Below are positions 23,222 to 37,085 of a DNA stretch of 64,000 nt, piece after piece. Both the position numbers and the translations under genes were made by a program. The notes beneath the pieces were generated by a model, which worked only from the letters and a program-made list of their open reading frames with translations, ran no database searches and was not told the origin of the DNA. Each line of letters opens with the position of its first letter. Within the stretch, counting starts at the first letter, position 1. Origin of the DNA: Kryptolebias marmoratus (Eukaryota > Chordata > Actinopteri > Cyprinodontiformes > Rivulidae); NCBI RefSeq assembly GCF_001649575.2, contig NC_051445.1:3862064-3926063 (forward strand). The letters run 5' to 3'.

Positions 23222-26200
23222 CCAGTCCTTGTCAGACAAACTATGATCTTCCTAAAAATCATATAGCAGTAAAAAATATCCACAGGGATTTTAGTCAAGC
23301 TCTACTAAAGCCTCACGGGTAAACTTTGTTAAGAAAGCAGCTCTGTAAATAGACCAGCCTGCTAACATGTACAGCCTGCTGTTGTGTACAAGACGCTGTT
23401 GATGCCATGTATCTATAGCAAGTTGTACATTAGGGCTCCCCTGGTCCCAGCAGCCAACCATTAGTCTGAGCTCTGTCACTTTGTCAAATCCCTCAGCGTT
23501 CCTTTGGCTTTCTGAGCGGATCCAAGCGAAGACCCTCTGACAGTAAGCGAACGCCTCCACTGCACACATCATTGATACTAATGGGGACCGAATGCTGGTG
23601 TAGGGTAGGAGGTATGGGGAGGAGAGTTTGTTGGTGTGTGTATTGGTGTACAAAGAAACCAAAGTCAGGATTACACAAGTGGAGCATGTGTAGTTGCTCT
23701 GCGGCACAGAGATCAATTCATGTCACTGCGGCAAATGGCATGACAACCAGTCTCCTCCCCATCACCATCTGCCTCTTCTGTGCCAATTTGTCACTGCACA
23801 TCCAAGTGTGGCAGTGCCCTCATTTAACATTGAATAAGAGCACAACTTGGAAAGACAAAATACAGAGAAAAAGAAAAGAAATACTCAAGCCTTTAGGACA
23901 AGCAATGAAAAGGTCAAATGGAGTTTATCAGAGGGCAAAGAAGACAAAAAATATGCAATGACTCCAGTATGGACCACATATGACCAAGAACCTGAATTTA
24001 ATTCTAAGCCAGGACTTTCTTCTCTCTCCGTTAAACTTCCCCATCTGTTTTTTTTCCTTTGTTGCAAGCTTTCATGCCAAAAACCCACATGAAATACATT
24101 TATCCTTAAAAAAAGGACCATGTAAGCATCACGTTCAAGTAGTTTTTTAAAAAAAACTGAAGTACTATAAGAATTCTGTCAATTATTCAACTTTGAATAT
24201 CAAACAAATCTCGCAGGGTTGAGATATTAACAGAGAATTTAACTGTAAAATTGGGCACATGAAGGCAGAGGGCAGGATTTTTTCTAGGAGCTGTCCCAAG
24301 ATCTGGTTTTGTAAACAAAGATCTTTTTTTTCCTGGCAGGAAAAAATATGGTGGGCCATGAACACATGTTTATACATACAAACTATGCTTCTTTCACAGT
24401 GACAAGGACATGGTGCCTGCATTATTAAGTGAGTGGGTGACAAGATATGAAAGCAATGTCCCTCAATCTTTCTGCCTCCGCTCCCCCCTCTCACGTATTT
24501 GGCACAATAAAACCTCTATTCAGCTCAATGGTCTGATCATGTTTCACGCTTGTGCACCCGCACTGACTGCCATTCTGTTCCATTCAACCTGCTTTGATAC
24601 GTCTTTGTGTCATTGATAATGACAGGCACAAAATAATGACATCGAGCCCCTTCATGATGCCAGTGATACAGTTCAACACCAACACCTCATTCCTTTACAC
24701 CAACCCTTTATCATCAGCTATCATGTATTATTTCCCTGCTGTCAGCAGAGTGCACTGCCAACTTTGTGGGCTTCTATTCACTTTGACTGATGCAGAATTC
24801 TCTAGATTGGTCCCGTGCTGCAAAGCCAGCCAAAAGAGGGATCACAGAACAGTGAAGCTTTGAAAAGAGGCATGAATAAAGAGAACCAGAGCTGAATGTG
24901 AACATTCAATGAGGCAACTCACTGAAACTAAGAGATCATCAGGACAAAGCTCTTGCATGTCTGCAAATATTTGTGCACTTTTTTTATATATTTTTCTATT
25001 TGTGTCTTTATGTTTGTGTTAAACAGTTGTGCTTAAAAAATCTCAACTTCTTGACTTTTTGAAAAATAAACAAATAAAAATCATGTTCTGGTCTGCCAAC
25101 ACACATTGGGTGTAACAGGTCGCTAACTAGAGTGTTTCTTGCAATACTGTGGCTAATATGAGCCTCACATGGTGTGAACTCTAAAAAATAAATAAATGTG
25201 TTGCTAGTTTTTACATTTATCAGCAAGCACCAGAACTGTGTGAAATGTGACACATATATAAGAGCGATGCTCATAAACTATTCAGCTGATCTACATCTTT
25301 TTCATTTTCTGTCTCGGAAGAGGAATTCCTCTTCAGCTGGAATCCTTGAAATAATGTTAGCTTATTTCTTCCAAACAGAAAACTATATCTGACCTAAAAT
25401 TTGAAGTCCCTTGAGGCAAATTTGTAATACTGAGCCATAATCAGAAAAGGACAAAAATCTAAATTTGAATCTGACAGCGAGTGTGTGGCTGTTTGCCAAT
25501 GGTGCCATAAAGTTGTTACTCTTAATCAATAGCTGTGTTTGAGTGGTCTTGACACACTGATTATGGATTATTCAATAAAATATTTAACAAAGTCGCATAA
25601 AGGAATCAAACCAAGTTACACAGTTGTCTGGTGCTTTAAATTAGCAAACGTTAATTTTTTTTTCTAATTCTTGATGTTCCTTTTAGAGAAGCTTTCTGAA
25701 GTTGCAGAGACACAGATACCAGGACCGCACAAAATATGAAGAGATATTCTACACATAAGTTCAAGTTGGAGGATGTGCAAAAAGCAAGCAAAAACATTTT
25801 GTATGTTGATGTAATGGAAAAAAAGAAACTCAAGTGATCTTACAATTTTGTCACGTCCTCTGATCCACCAACTGTGATCCTTCTGCTTCTCCAAGGAAGC
25901 ACTTTCAGCGAATGCGTGAAAAACAAATATGGCGTGGTTGGTGGGACGTTAGAGGTAAAAAAAAAAGCCTCAGAGTGTCCCCCCCTCTGAAATCGTTCAG
26001 TCTTCACCAAACTTCCTGTGAGAGCAAACAAAAAACAGCATGAGAATGGACAACACAATAAGAACAGCTGCACTGCAAACACGCTGCTTAAAGACCCCAG
26101 GGGTCTGTCTCTTTTTTCTTAAATGGGGCCAGTGACCCACAGAGGCCTGATGGAGAGGGGCTTTATGTCCTCTCCATGTAATCTCCTCAGTCACTGTGCT

Positions 26201-29200
26201 GTCATAACATCACAGCTAACACAAGCACAGAGGCCATAAAGACAGCCAGATGTGCTGGGCTGTGCTGGGTTACAGGCACAACTTGGTGATGACAGTAAAA
26301 GAGCTGAGGATTTTTATGGTTGGGGAGGACTCTACAGTGAGATTTGAATTGATTTTATTTTCTCCTTTTCTGCATATTACAATGAATACATTCACTGAAT
26401 CAGATAAAGTCTTGAAAAATGTATCCATACCAAGGAGGCCATGAGTTCATGATAATTTGATTCCCATGTCCAAAGCTCTGCCCACACTTTGTGTAACTCT
26501 ATTGTCAGAACTCGTACCTTAGTCATAAGCAGCCAGTATTATAGCATGCCTACGCTTATGCAAAACAAGATACTTTGTCCGAAACTTGTGTTATGCATAT
26601 GCATGTTGTTTTATGCAGAATAGCTAACCTAATATACTTTGGGACATCTGCAGCAATATTAAAACTACGCTCACAAAAATAAAACACCACGACCTGTGTG
26701 ATAGAAAGGTGTAGGTGTACAGAAGATGTTGTGGATTCTCAGTCATTCACACCATGGTGATAATAGAAATAATTTTGAGAGCACAAAGTAAGTTAAGTTT
26801 TTTACCAAGGTTTCTGGGAGCCAAGAAAGAAGTCTAAGCACTTATGACTTGTAATTCCCCATAAACATACATATAAAAATATATTTTTTAAATTTGAAGC
26901 TTTCTTGTTCATTCTCAGATTTTTGCACATCGGTGTGCATTTTTTTTTTTTTTTTACTCTCAAAGGATTCATAAAGGACAGCTGAGTTGAGGCCCATGCT
27001 GCTCTGTTAGTTCACCACACCATCATTCCTCACCCAGCTCCCCCACCAGACAAGACAAACCACATCACACTCAGACACAGACATGACTAATGAACTTCCT
27101 GTATATCCATAATTGCAAATTCAACATTCCCCAAACACACACACTAAAGTAATTTACGAGGATCATGAATGAGTAATGGTAACTGGTCGATATATTTCTT
27201 GTAACTAAGCTTACTTTCGGAGAGACCAACTTCTAAAATCTGCATACATTTGCCAACAACCACAAGGTGCTCCAGTAAAGAGAAGGGGATGGACATCCTG
27301 ACCGCAGAGCAATTCCTCACAACCTTAGCCATGGATAAAGCCTGTCCACTGACTAACTCACACAGCCCAGCAGATGAGCTGCTGTCTAAATCCCTCTTGA
27401 ATGAGGCAGCTGACTGCAGCTGCTGTGAGCTCAACACCACTGCTCACTCCCATCATAGAACCATAAAGCCACTGAAGGTCTATAAATTCTTAACAACCTC
27501 AGCCCTCTGTAAATTAAGCAGAGCTGTGCGACAGCTTCAGCATGCTGGTTTGTGCCGATTTAACCTGTGTGGCAGCAAGAAGGGGAAGCGGTAATAAACT
27601 CTGAACACATGGCTGGCTAGTAAAAACGTTATGGCCACTGTGCCAAATGACAGCACGTCTTAGTCATGGGAAGGGGCCTGGCGGCATAAAGTGCGATGCT
27701 ATCTTTTAAACACAAAGAGCAGAAGGCTCATTTATCCAAAACCTCTGACCACCCATTTCAAGCATCACAAAAAGTCACATGAAGGACAGGCCACTACTTC
27801 TTATCTTAGATTAGAGGAAGCAAACAGCACAAGGTTTGAATAAAAATGTTCACAACCACTTTAAAACTCATTGCCATAGGATACACAATACCCCCTATTG
27901 ACTTTGATGATTCTAGCACTGTTTCAGAGCCAGTGCCTCATCTTGTACAAATCCTCTTTAAAACAGTCTTACACCCAACACACCTAATCCAAGTGCAGTA
28001 CCAACTCTTCACTGGTTTAACTAAAGAAAAGTTCCAGTCAAAAGGCTAGAATAAGAATTATATCTGAGCAAATGTAGCTTGTGGTCTGCCTGAACCAAAT
28101 AAGAATAAATAAGAGAACTTCAACACGGATAAGAAATTGAAACATCAAAGGAACTTCATTATCATCTAGAAAAACAAAACAAACAAACAAAAAAAAAAGA
28201 ATTATGGGTAGAGGTCAGCAGTGGTGATTTACTCATGCCAATGTTAGCTTCTGAAATGACCAAAGAAAAGCCAGCACTCTTAAGCAAGCAGTCTGCAGAG
28301 ACAAAATGAGATAACTATACATTTGACTTGGACAGTAGCTTCCGAGTCTCACTCAGATACCCACTCACTGTAAAACATGCTAACAAATTGTGACTATTGA
28401 TTGAAATAGAAGTCACAAACACAAAACAGCACTGTTAAAAACCTGAGCCATTATGACTCATGAAGAGACACTATTCTGTTCACTGTGGTCTTCAATAATA
28501 ATAAAAAAAAAAAAATCTGGTTACACAGCAAAGAAGTTTAAGCATATGGTTGTTAAAAGACTGAACCTGTAGAGTACTGGGACTGGAACCAGTTCTTTGT
28601 TCTTGTTCAAAATCAAGTGCACAAATTTCTTCTCTAATCATGCATCTTACAGTGGTCTCTTATTTGTTTTTAAAATGAAGCACTGACTCAATTTATGTAC
28701 AATATTTTGTTGCAGAAATTCAAACGAAAGCCAAGAGAAATTCTCAAAATGTGCTTATTTTCTCAAAATAACAGTTCAAAATCTAAGAGATTCAGTATTT
28801 TTCTTGTTCATAAGCAATGAAAGTCTACTTTGAAAATACAAAACTTTGTTAGCTGTCAAACAAGGAGGGTTCATCTTGTCACACATATAAAACAAATCTG
28901 GACATTACAACATAGGATAATTGGATTTTCATTAGAGAGACTAATATGGTTTATTGTCCACTTCAGACCACCTAAAAAAGACAGCTTGTTTTTAAAAACA
29001 ACATGTGGACTGGATAATCAACCTGATTAAGAGCTACTGGCACAGAGGTTAGCTAAATTAGGGTCAGCAGATTCAACTAAAGAGGACACCGGATGAGGAT
29101 GGCCTTGTGTTTATGTCTTGGACATTTTGCAGTGATTCTCTGCTCCAGCTTTTAACAGAGTGGGCACAATATTGATTATAGCAAATGAGATCAGCAGGTG

Positions 29201-29870
29201 GGGTTATTATGAAGCTCTGTAACTTCAGCTGCAGAATCTATTAGATTAGGCGCTCATACTGCATAGGAGATGAAGGATAATGTTCCTGTGATTGTTTCAT
29301 TGCCACACTACAATCATTGTGTCCCTGTGTTAGTGGCATTCTATAACTTCTAATCTCATTTTCTAGAAATAGTCCCACAGAGGGGCCCCTTATCCTGCCA
29401 AAATAGTTTTGAAGTGAGCCCCATTTACCTAATGAGCTTTTTGGAGCCCTACGTTCCCATTAACACCTCTCAAACAATCGCTCTTCTCTTTCAAACATGC
29501 ACCCTAAGCTTCCCTACAGACTTCATGCACCAAAAGATTAATGTCTCACTATTAGGATTTTTATATCAGTTTAATCTCTGGCTTTGAGCAAAGTTGGTAA
29601 AATCACTTCTTTTTCCAAATTACCTTAAATTCCACTAAACAAATTCATACAACCACAAACTAAAAACACCACATTCCCCATCTATACTTTCACAACTTAG
29701 GATATTTCCCCAAAGTCCTTGCGGTGCTCACTGGGTTGTGGTGGTGATCAATGGCCCCTGACCGTAGGCGTCGAGGGGGCCCTGGGCTCCTGAAATGGAG
29801 GTATTAATAATGCAAAGCCCAGGCCTGTCATATCCTCCATTAGCACAGAAGAGGCGGGAGGCCCAACGGC
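23222..29870. other. Spacer or intron; no gene confirmed
   Basis: A 141-codon minus-strand frame (23716-23291) and a pair of overlapping opposite frames (27144-27594) were examined. Neither has a recognisable domain or good splice sites, although both stretches are less AT-rich than average. The near-perfect palindrome TTTTTTCCTG-G-CAGGAAAAAA is at 24326-24346, and a T18 run at 26940-26957. The stretch 29150-29420 has even composition and reads like conserved non-coding DNA. No mobile element was recognised. Confidence 0.45.
26940..26957. repeat. T18 homopolymer
   Basis: Eighteen T in a row with no attached retroelement body. Confidence 0.85.
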
Positions 29871-29896
29871 TGATTGATTACTAATTAGATTAATTG
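29871..29896. promoter_or_regulatory. Homeodomain-type site cluster, candidate enhancer core
   Basis: Within 26 bases lie TGATTGAT (a PBX/HOX-like composite), the palindrome CTAATTAG and TTAATTG. Upstream, 29760-29870 is GC-balanced, with ATGCAAAG (POU-like, 29811-29818) and several CpG sites, in an otherwise AT-rich spacer. Dense TAAT cores next to a complex, non-coding, GC-balanced block are typical of vertebrate developmental enhancers. Binding and activity are inference. Confidence 0.35.
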
Positions 29897-32800
29897 CCAT
29901 CTTTAAGAAAAGGAAGAGAATGTAATAGACTGGGGCACCTGAACAGAGAGGGGAGAGAAGTCTGGTCAGCTGAAAAATCTCCAATGAGATTGTTGAAAAT
30001 AGTATTTTTTCCCCACCAAATTAAGAACAATTTATTTTCTGAGATGTGTGCACAACATACAAGAATTCAATCAAGGCCAACCAACTGCCGATGACTTAAA
30101 TAAGTCTAACAAACAAATAAGTCTAACAAATGACTAATTTCTCTAGAGGCCTTTCTTCACAATAAACCTGCCAAACGGCTGAGATGCACTGACCACACTG
30201 CTAAGTGAAAACGACAACGCTGTTATTTGCTGGTGTTTTCATTTGAGACAATTTCCCTCCTCCCATTCCCACATGTGACTTGTTTGCTATTGCTATCTGG
30301 AAAACAAAAGGTTAAGTGAAGTGGGGAGACTGAGCTCAATTTGATTGCCCTGCTATCCTGTATAGAAACCTAATAAAGAAAACACCCAAGCTGTGGAACA
30401 CACATTTAGGTCTGTTTATGAGTAGAATAGACCTGGGCAACATGGTTGTGGTGAACACGCAATATAATTTACACTAATGAGTTCACAATGCAACTTCCCT
30501 GTGACTGAACTACAACTTTAAATTAACTTTTACAAAAACACTTTATTATCAGCAACACATAGAAACACAAACTGTTAAAACCCAATTGTAAAACATCTAA
30601 AAGAAAAGGTAGAGATTCTGACTGAACCTGGAAACAGAGTGTGATGCACAGACATGGCACAGGCATGCTCAAATAAGAATGTGGGTCTTTTATTTATTTA
30701 ATTTTTTTAAAGGGTTAGCCCTGCGACAGACAAGCAGTTTATTGAGAAAGTACCTTAAAAGACAGTAACAGGTACTGAGGTTGTGAAAATTAAATTAGCA
30801 CAGTTTGAATTGAATCATATTGCATTAAAACATTCTCAAATGTCTGTTTGAGGATGCAGCAGAGGCTGCAGATGGTTTCAAGACAAGTGTCTGGTCATTT
30901 AATGAAACTAAAGGAAACAAAACTTCCTGAATGAGCAATCTGCAAATGTATGAAATACAGACTGATTTGTTTGGGATTTAGAAAAAAACCGCAATGATAA
31001 CTTAAAAGACTGACACTGACAAAGATAAATGCTTGTGGGATTGGTCTCATGATGGTCTAAAGGTGTGTTTTAGGTTCAGACTGGAACACAAAGCAGAACA
31101 AATGCCATAAAAAAAAGCTTAAAAAATTTGTACTGCAGATGAATCAATCTGGCAATACTGTGAACACATCTTTACGTCACAAATTTCCTCAGGATATAAG
31201 GTATCAACAAAGATGGACAAAGTGACTTAATTTACTTTCATTGTCCAAAATTGAAATCAAAATATCCGTTGTGTTTTTTGGAACCACAGTCTACGTTCTA
31301 GGGAGCGCATGTCCTTTTTGGCTTCAACTTCTAGCTTCTGGTCCTGCGTCTAGTTATATTACATGTTGATGAAAAGAACATGGTTCAGAAGAAAAAGCTC
31401 TGTCTTAAGACACAATTCTCAAATAAATAATAGGAAATGGATTCTTACATTTCAAGCCTTGAAGACATTGAATGCTTAAGCATCAAGTTACCCTACAGCT
31501 CACTCGACTTCAAGTTGATTTACTGTCAAAGGAAAAAAATGTATTCTGGACAATTGAGACAGAAGGTTTATGTTGTCAAAAGAACATCTAGCTTTTGCAC
31601 CCAAACAAAAACAAAGTATGAAGGTTTTTTTCTTATTCAACACCATGTGTCTTTCAGAGTCACCCTTTAACAAGTAGTCACAAGCAGCAATTCTCATCTC
31701 TGGCCAGAGGTGCACAAGCCCATATTTTTTTAAATCACAAGGAAAAGATTTTAATAAAAGCACGCCAAGTGAGATTTTTAATGCATTTTAGTGTTATTTT
31801 TCTCATTGAATTGAGACTGAAATTGGTTTATCCACATTTTAAAATGATACTTTATTCATGAAACTATCACTTAATACTTAAAGTCACAATAAGAGCAAAA
31901 ACAAGGTAAAAGTAATAGATTTACTTTTATTAATGCCATAATTATTGAAATACCAAATACGATTTTGCTTCCAGAAGGTCAGATATAATATTATCCTTGG
32001 TTTTAATTAAGAGTAAGTCACTGTCATAAATGTCCTCAGCATTTTCTTTCTACAAATAGTTGAAAAACATCACTTCATTTAAGCTAGATTTATACATTTG
32101 TACTCATGTAATGAAAGCGCTCTATCAACATCATCACTACAGCTTTATTGTAAAACCTGTTTTAATTCACAACAAGCAGCAAACCAACCATGTGTTTCGA
32201 AGTTTAACTGACGCATTGCTATGGATGCGCTCAACGCACACCCACTAAACATAAATAGTCTTGCACTATGACAGTATAATGAATTTCAAATGGGGAACTG
32301 CATCATTTGTTTGAGTCTGCCATATCACCAGCAGACCATGAGTCGTTTCTTGCTCTGCTGGTTCCAGCAAATCTTCAGAGACAACACTCCCACCATGCAT
32401 TAGTGCGTTAAGTGCAATAGCTGACATTTTTGACTTTCAGAAAACAAAAGAAAATTTATTTCCAGCCTGTAGAAGACATGCCATTGGATGAACTTCAAAG
32501 TATAAAACATGTGAACTGAGTCATAATCTGTCATATACATGGTGATGGTTCCACCAACTGGACTGCCAGTGCTTCATTTAGCAAACATGAATCAAAGAGA
32601 CATCTTTAGCAGCACGTTTGACCGTGTGAGGGTCTTCACACATCTTTGTCACAAATGAGTTTTTAAGGGGCTGTCAGCTTGAAGTGGAATGTTAGACCTA
32701 ATAAATATTCCACTGCTTCAGCCTGCTGGGAGGCAGTTCTGAGACAGTCCCTCAAAACTGATCAAGTTCGTCTAACGCTTAGCTCCACTGCTGTAGCAGC

Positions 32801-33169
32801 AAATGTGTAAAGATGGAGCGTTGTTGGGCTGCCATCGCTGGAATCTGTTGGCACATCATCCCCAGGGACAATACAGCCAACACATTCATCCTCCCTCCAG
32901 AAACTGTCAAGAGCTGCCACTGACCTTTAAACGCCTTCATAAATTCTGCACAAAAACACAAAACTCAACTATTGATACTGTGAACGAAGGCATTATCCAG
33001 TATTTCAGTATTTAGAGGAGAGAATGCAAAGAAATTACTAAAATTTTTGTGGTCCAACTTTTAAATGTTGGCTTGCTGTTAAAAAAGGAATGAACACTAA
33101 GCTAAAAAAATCAAATATTACCATGATTTTTACCATTTTGGAGATTTCATCTACAAACTACAGTAACTG
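29897..33169. other. Spacer or intron; no gene seen
   Basis: A short tandem duplication of 17 bases (AAATAAGTCTAACAAAC and one variant) occurs at 30098-30131. The remaining sequence is AT-rich, with only short open frames on both strands. Confidence 0.5.
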
Positions 33170-33177
33170 TGACGTCA
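33170..33177. promoter_or_regulatory. Perfect CRE palindrome TGACGTCA
   Basis: Full-length cAMP-response element, the known binding site for CREB/ATF dimers. It precedes a GC-balanced, CpG-containing stretch (33180-33420) without a convincing frame. No TATA box or transcription start can be placed. Confidence 0.35.
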
Positions 33178-36100
33178 GTTGATGTGTTTGTTTTTATGCC
33201 TCGAGTTCTGTCTGTTTCGATCTGTACCTGTTCTCTCCTTTCTTTAAGCCCTGTGCCACCTCCCACCTCCTCCTCACTGCCCCAGAGGCTCTCTGCAGTG
33301 ACGGCACGCTGTGCTAATTGAAAGCGACCCTGACTCGTCCTTTTTCCAAACCACTCTGGCTGCTGCCCTGTTGTTTTCTCTCCGCTGGCGGTTGACAACT
33401 AGCCTTTCAGCTGTGATGCTCTGCTGTGTGAACTCTGGCCTCACTGTTGTGGCCTCTCACCGATTTCCCTCTGCAAACACAAGGGCAGGTCCAAAGCCAT
33501 GTGGAGCAGAGGGAAACTGCACACTTGCACTTTTTCTTATTGCAGTATGACTCTTAAGTGAAGTACACATATTGTGAAAACTGTTTTACAAAAAAAAAAT
33601 AGAGATCAGTCCTCAAAATCTTTAAAAAAATATATATTTTACTGCTTGCTAAAATCGATCCATAATGCTGCATAAATACAAGTCTGGAACTTAAATTTTA
33701 ATGAAGATGCAAACAATCCCAAGTGATCTTGAACCTTGAACACAATCTACAAACTCTGAAGGACAAAAGCCCAAAAGCCAACCTAATAAATGAGCTACAT
33801 GTGCTGCGCAGACAACATGATTAGATTATCCTCATACATAATTCCTTTATCAGAAAACAGTGATATTCCACTAAAACAAATTGCTTGTACCTGCAGTGTT
33901 TCAACAAAGGTGGGCTGCTTTTATCACCAGCACTGAGTAGGACTGGGGCCTATAATGTAATAGCCTAGCAGCATGCTCATAAATCACCTAAGGAGGCTAT
34001 ATGCCACATGCACTGACACTCCCAATCTGCCAACTTGTGTCTTTATTAAAGAGCGTATTATACTGAAAGGCGCCTTTTCCCCTGCAGTCATTCTGCAAGA
34101 ATCCTTTACACTAATATTTATGAGAACACAAGGATGCATACACTTTCTTCTGCAGACACAAATAAAAGTTTCTGAATTTAGAGAGCTTGTGTCTCTGTGT
34201 GCACATGAACATTACTGAGGTGCAGACACCAATATTAGTTTTAATATCGTCTTACTCTTTGCTCACCATGACGTCAATAGTCAGTCTGAACTGTGTGTCA
34301 TGCATCAGTTCAGATATATGAATGTCTATTTATATCCGATTTAACAAGTTAATCTCTTGGATATTATTGGTCAAGAGATACACACCAGAGTGAGCTAGGT
34401 GGGTTATGCTTTTGTTTGTTTCTTTTTTCCTCTCTTCTATTAACTTTGACAGCTAAATTGGAAAATGTCAGAAGCAAATGTCATGTGAACTGACAAAAAA
34501 AGTAATAAAGTGAGATGAGGCGTCAATAGGTTGTATATACCGTCAGAGAGGAAACATTCATCCAGCAAGAGTTCTTTGAGCCAAAGGTGCTCATTCTGTT
34601 TGTCATGAGGTAAATTTGTAGCTTTAAAAGCACTTTTAAATCTCCACCCAAAACTAAAACTAAAGATGAACCCAACAATTTTCTTTATGCATACCTGAGG
34701 AGCTTTTCTTTACGGGGACCAGTTTTTCAAAATGCCTCATAAATAACCACCTTTGAGTCTTTGTGGTTCAGGTATTAAAAGAGTAAAAGGGTTCTTGAGA
34801 AGCTGTCTTGCTCTCAGCAAGTCAAATAAGATTTATGGTGAAATGTGCGTTTTAACAGATTCTCCTAAACTTACTGGGATAATTATTAAAAATTAAAATT
34901 GACTACAAAGAAGACCTGGAAAAAAAAGAAAAACACACTCATCAGGCTTGAAGTAAATCATTGATTCAGTGTTAAGAAAACCTAAAGGATTTCAATATCA
35001 ATTTTCATGATTACAACATACACATTAAAAAATCTTTATGAAATACATTTAGCTAAATAATTAAAAAAATTAATAAGTGCAAAAGAGAGAAAAGAACTGA
35101 GCTTTATTCAGAAAGACTTGATCATGCCCGGTCATCCACAACTGTCCTTTAAGGATATTATTTCAATTCTGTTGCCATCAGATTACAACTAAATTGATCA
35201 CAAGCTAAATTCAGTTCTCAATTTGCTACCACTTACTCCTTTTTAGTTCATTTTAGTCGAGAATGTCATAGTCTGGTGAATATAAGAGTTTACTTCCACC
35301 TTCATCGGGGTGACAGTTTCTGCCCACTGAACAGGTTGACAAAGAAGTGTCAATGATGGCAACTAAAACGTTCTAAAACACAGCTCAAAAATGTTCAAAT
35401 AATAGTATTTGGAGCAGCCAAACAAAATGAAAGAGCACTTCTGTCTGAAATAACAAAATAAATGCTGATGAGAAAAAATCAGACACAAGCCCTCACCTTT
35501 TCTCTAGGTCAATCTTCATATTTGTTCAGATTACATTTAGCTAACAATTTTCTCAATCACACCACGCTCGTCAGTGCATCATTGTCCACGGCAGCCAAAA
35601 GAATGTTGTTTATTGGCCTCTGCAAGATGTGCTGCTCCAGCATATGATAAACACATGAGATGAACAAAACTCCTTAAAGGAATTTAAGAGTCTGTCTGCT
35701 CACAGTTATGTGATTATTTGTGGCTGCTTAAAATTCTTAAAGCTGCCACTGTGTTTTCAACTAGAATCATGCAATTTGTGAACAGGAAAAACACCAAATG
35801 TCCTTCTCCTACTTGTTTTTTTTCCCTCCAAACACAAGATGTATTCCTCAGTAAACAACTACAGCAGAACACATCCTGCTGCTAAAAGACCGACGTGTAA
35901 ACAACTTGCAAATTCACAGAACTGAAGTTGAAAGATGCAGGAGGAAGAACATTGAAGACGAAGATCGAACAAAAGGTTTTTGTCAGGGGTGGGTTTGGAA
36001 TCGAACGGTCTCTGAGAAAGTCCTCACCAATAGAGCTGCTTATCATCGTCAACACAATGACCCTGTAAACTGAAAAAGTTTCTCATCTACATTTCTATGG

Positions 36101-36859
36101 AAGAAAATTGCCAAATTCAACGGAAAAATTGCCATGTGTACAAGGAATAACACTTTAAAAAAATTCTAAACACTAACACGTTCTCAAATGGTACCATATA
36201 GATCTGACCATATATACCATATATAAGACCAACAGATCTGTTCCACTGATAAGCTTGAAAAGTAACAAAGTATTTACAATAGTTAAGTCTTTCTTGGGAA
36301 TATCGTTGAAAACATAAAAATATTACCCAAGTAAGAGAACTTGGCCTGTTACTTGGTAAAGATCTTGCAAACTATATGAAAAACTGTTAATAAAAAAAAC
36401 ATTTTTATACATATTCTTTAATATATTGGTGACCTTGTGGTCAGTGTTTTAGGTTTTTCAGCAATATGGTTTTGTATTACTAACATTGAATAAATCTGCA
36501 GAATGTTAAAAATTTTACCTTTACAATCATCACTGGAAGATGCATTACTGGAAGATAAGCACAGCAGACAGTTTGCATCCTTGAGTACAGCAGATATTAT
36601 CAATCATCCAGACAAACCCGGGCACTAAAGATTAACGATGCAACACATCCTTCCTCTGACTTCTTTAACTGCCTTATTGTCGTCCCTCCCTGCACCACTC
36701 ATCTTGTCCAAACCTGGCCAGCAGAGAATTAGTGGAGGGAGGGCGAGACAGCTGGGATCCTACTGCACACACTTTGTGTCCTGACAAAACAGATCAAACG
36801 CAGACTCACAGCAGTTGGAGCTGAGCTGCAGTTTGATATCTTTTGTGATGGGGAACATG
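33178..36859. other. Spacer or intron; no gene seen
   Basis: A second perfect TGACGTCA occurs at 34269-34276. Otherwise it contains short open frames, A/T runs, and a local repeat of ACCATATATA around 36206-36226. No mobile element is recognised. Confidence 0.5.
34269..34276. promoter_or_regulatory. Perfect CRE palindrome TGACGTCA
   Basis: Second full CREB/ATF palindrome, 1.1 kb from the first. The surrounding sequence is AT-rich and no transcript is evident, so it may be a chance match. Confidence 0.25.
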
Positions 36860-37085
36860 CGACATGGAGAATCGCAGCGAAGGAGAGCGAGGCAGACAGG
36901 TAATCCAGGATTACAGCACCGACATGTCATTTTGTGGACGTGTTATTCCTGCTCGGTCGTCTTTTGTATGAAACGCAGGGCGCAACCCCATCTGTCTGCT
37001 CCAAACTCTCCTCTGGCATCTATCAATGGTGTACCGTGGACCAGCATAGACGACGAGATAATGAGCTGTCGTTGCCTTGTCAACG
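36860..37085. promoter_or_regulatory. Isolated CpG-dense patch, candidate promoter, exon or enhancer
   Basis: Fifteen CpG dinucleotides lie within 226 bases, while flanking kilobases have very few. Both strands carry modest open frames across it. On the plus strand an ATG-containing segment ends in GACAG followed by GTAATC (donor after 36899), so a first exon is conceivable, but the frame has no recognisable domain. No transposon ends were seen around it, unlike the other CpG-rich place (42301-42490). Being a remnant of a mobile element or conserved non-coding DNA are the main alternatives. Confidence 0.35.

Noticed and set aside
23291..23716. 141-codon minus-strand open frame
   Set aside because: No recognisable domain, poor splice context and no start context. 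Several chance frames of similar length exist in 64 kb of this composition.
27144..27594. Overlapping long frames on both strands
   Set aside because: Frames open on both strands at once point to low stop density rather than coding. Neither resembles a known protein.
35990..36015. GGAATCGAAC, resembling a reversed tRNA T-arm
   Set aside because: No matching acceptor, D or anticodon arms nearby; similar isolated matches at 3796 and 54594 also fail.
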